From Eunapius fragilis (Eukaryota; Porifera; Demospongiae; Spongillida; Spongillidae), in assembly GCA_963681505.1 (NCBI GenBank), contig OY811971.1, positions 5,730,256 through 5,794,255 of the forward strand: a stretch of DNA of 64,000 bases. The letters are read 5' to 3'. Below the pieces are notes generated by a model, which saw nothing but the letters and a program-made list of their open reading frames with translations, was not told where the DNA came from and ran no database searches. Both the position numbers and the translations under genes were made by a program. Shown here in pieces: positions 61,951 through 64,000 of this stretch (position 1 is its first letter; every line of letters begins with the position of its first letter).

Positions 61951-64000
61951 CGGTTGTTTCATTCCATTGAAAAGTGGACAAACAGCCCTACGCCTCCTAA
62001 CGAAAAATTTTCCGTAGCAACGGAGCTAATTACATCCTTGGAAGCCTTTTTGGCAAAAGGTGTTTAGTCTTTTAGTCTGGGCTATTGAGTGTTTGTTACT
62101 ACTGAACTTCACGCACTGAACTACTTGAAAGAGAGGCACTACCGTTCTACTGGAAGCATGCTATTAGCTCGCTAATACGGTGGGTGTTTTTGGAGTGGGG
62201 GAGGTAAACCGTGCTCTACTAAAGTTTCCGCCCTTATAAGGTCCACTGAAAATTTTATAATATGACCGCGGTAGGTTTTCCAGTTAGTTTTTATTTAGAG
62301 CTCGTGGTGCCGCGATTTTTAACGAAATATTTTAGTCTTTGGAATATTGCTTATTATCGCTGTTCTGACGCCATTTTATTATTCAAGTCTGTTGTGACTT
62401 GCATACATTTCTGCCTCTGACAGTCGCAAAAGGTTTCAGCATCCACTCAAACCACTTTGGGCTTGGTGAGGGGCTAAAGGGGCCTTAGTAGGGTATGGTG
62501 AGAGCTGCAAGCTTCGGAAGTTGTTACAAGTTAAACAATAACATGTACTACCAAAGTCATGGCCTTGGTTGTGAACCTGCCCGCAATTCAAGCGTCCATA
62601 TCTTGATCATGAGTTTGCACAGTGATAAGATAACTGTGTTATAAGAATAGTTCTGGTGTTGAATGTGAAAATGGTGATCTGATCCCCCCCCCCCCCCCTC
62701 CCCCCCCCAAAAAAAGTGTAATTGAGATATGGTTATCCAGCAATGCCTACTGTATGAAAGAGGAGACATAATTATTATACTGGCATGTCCATAATAGTGG
62801 TCAGTATAAAAATACACATGACTGGTATAAATGGATGCACTGGCATTTTGATCGATAGTAGTGTACATAGACAGAATGGTTATGCTGGCACGTCTGTGCT
62901 TGGAATAAATAGGGAGAGTTCTTTACAGGCATGCCTAAGCGTAGTATGAAGAGTTAGAGAGATCATGCTACATGGCATGTCTGTGATAGGAATAACATAG
63001 GCAGCAAACCTGACCTGGTAAGTGGTATAAATCGGAAGAGTGCTTATAAAGGCATGCCTAAGAATGGGCAGAATAGTTTGTGTACGATTGCACGAAAGGA
63101 TGCTTATACTAGATGGCCTATATAAGGTTAGTGTTACATTGTTCAAGTATGTGCTGTGCAACATACATTTCTATTGGCTGCATGCATATTGTACATATAG
63201 CTGCAGGTTCAAGAAAATTTGGACAATGGCACAAAGAAACATCCAATGATGAAGGTACTGGTTAAACAAAGGTGGAGCTGTCCTTTTATTATGGTATGAT
63301 ATCTTGGGAGGGGAACAGTTCACACTGATTCATACCAACACCAGGTATGCATGCGCCATTTTACAACTGCCCATGGCATACAAAACTGTTGTAAGAGGAT
63401 GTCTTTAACAAGTCATCAAACGAGCAGCAGTTGTATAGAGCTTTGAATTCCTTTTTTTTTAACCCCACATATGATTCCAAAGCCTCTGAATTATGTGCGC
63501 GGAGCGAATTATTCATGATTTAGGTCGTATGTTATTTTGATTTATACCAGCGGACAGGAGACGCGGCATCACAGGATAAAGATATGGACTTACGAGCATA
63601 GGATGATACTACTTGATTCTTTTGTTTTGAAGAGGGCTTATAAGGGCGGAAAAAGAGTTACAAAGCTCCGACTGAAAGGATTATTTCGCCAATTTGGAAC
63701 CTTCATATGCGCGTAAGAAAAACAACCTAGTAGCAGATGGTACAGCATGCGTAGAACTAATGGCAAATAGAAGGATTGTTGTAGCAAATGTAGTCTCTTT
63801 TTCAAATGCATATACCATACAATGGCTGTAGAAATGGTATCGTCAAATTTTAATGAGTTTTCCAAGGGTAGCCATGTTGGATGAACCGTAAATATCATAG
63901 TGTGTTCTAATTATATACTTAATGCCCATGCGAAACAGCCGTGGTCTACAGCGATATTTCCGATACCTATTGGAGTGGAATGTCACAGAACGCATTTATA
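61951..64000. other. No supported gene
   Basis: I see no exon or transposon end that I trust. A poly(C) tract lies near 62,685-62,709, and loose repeats of GGCATGTCTGTGATAGGAAT/GGCATGCCTAAG type occur around 62,780-63,060 (units roughly 60-110 bp), possibly a decayed tandem array. Confidence 0.4.

Overview
The window is animal nuclear DNA. It is AT-rich with scattered GC islands, protein-coding exons are separated by GT-AG introns (some only about 50 bp), and simple-sequence repeats are abundant. A lysosomal phospholipase/LCAT gene, Roc-COR plus death-domain genes and Ginger-type DNA transposons together point to an early-branching metazoan. A sponge is my best guess, but that is inference and no marker gene here settles it.

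Host genes are few. The best is a complete four-exon gene on the minus strand (10,544-14,356) for a secreted or lysosomal phospholipase A2 of the LCAT family, 416 residues, with all splice phases agreeing. The second host family is a Roc-COR GTPase with a C-terminal death domain, present as a duplicated block. The downstream copy (53,950-56,097, minus) has an open 1.57-kb exon spliced in phase to a death-domain exon. The upstream copy (39,615-41,184, minus) has two in-frame stops and no death-domain exon. A third, tiny fragment of the same exon lies at 21,755-22,943. A proline-rich candidate exon sits at 51,691-52,110.

Most of the rest is mobile DNA. The outstanding element is a Ginger1-like cut-and-paste transposon at 23,385-27,432. 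It has inverted ends of about 120 bp built from GGTCCG-type repeats, TGTCA/TGACA termini and a GGAA target duplication. It encodes an intron-containing gypsy-type integrase, a Ulp1-like cysteine protease and a PHD finger. Two further relics of the same group are at 35,744-36,930 and 45,945-47,805, the latter with an OTU-type protease instead of Ulp1. A non-autonomous relative (21,852-22,913) interrupts the third Roc-COR fragment exactly at a GGCC duplication. Other mobile DNA includes a broken, 5'-truncated Ty3/gypsy retrotransposon (18,308-20,140), a decayed intron-bearing DDE transposase-derived gene (6,941-8,899) whose 3' end recurs inverted at 1,340-1,755, a hAT-type MITE (57,263-58,214), a possible 6.4-kb CACTA-like element (28,206-34,641), and several foldback elements.

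The most repeated structure is a hairpin MITE of about 285 bp, found four times whole, once truncated and once as an end fragment. Its two arms match each other within each copy while differing between copies. It is often attached to a second 350-600 bp repeat. Tandem arrays of 16 to 167 bp units, CA/GT runs and unusually many long poly(G)/poly(C) tracts fill the intervals. Long open frames inside those arrays are artefacts of repeat unit length, not genes.
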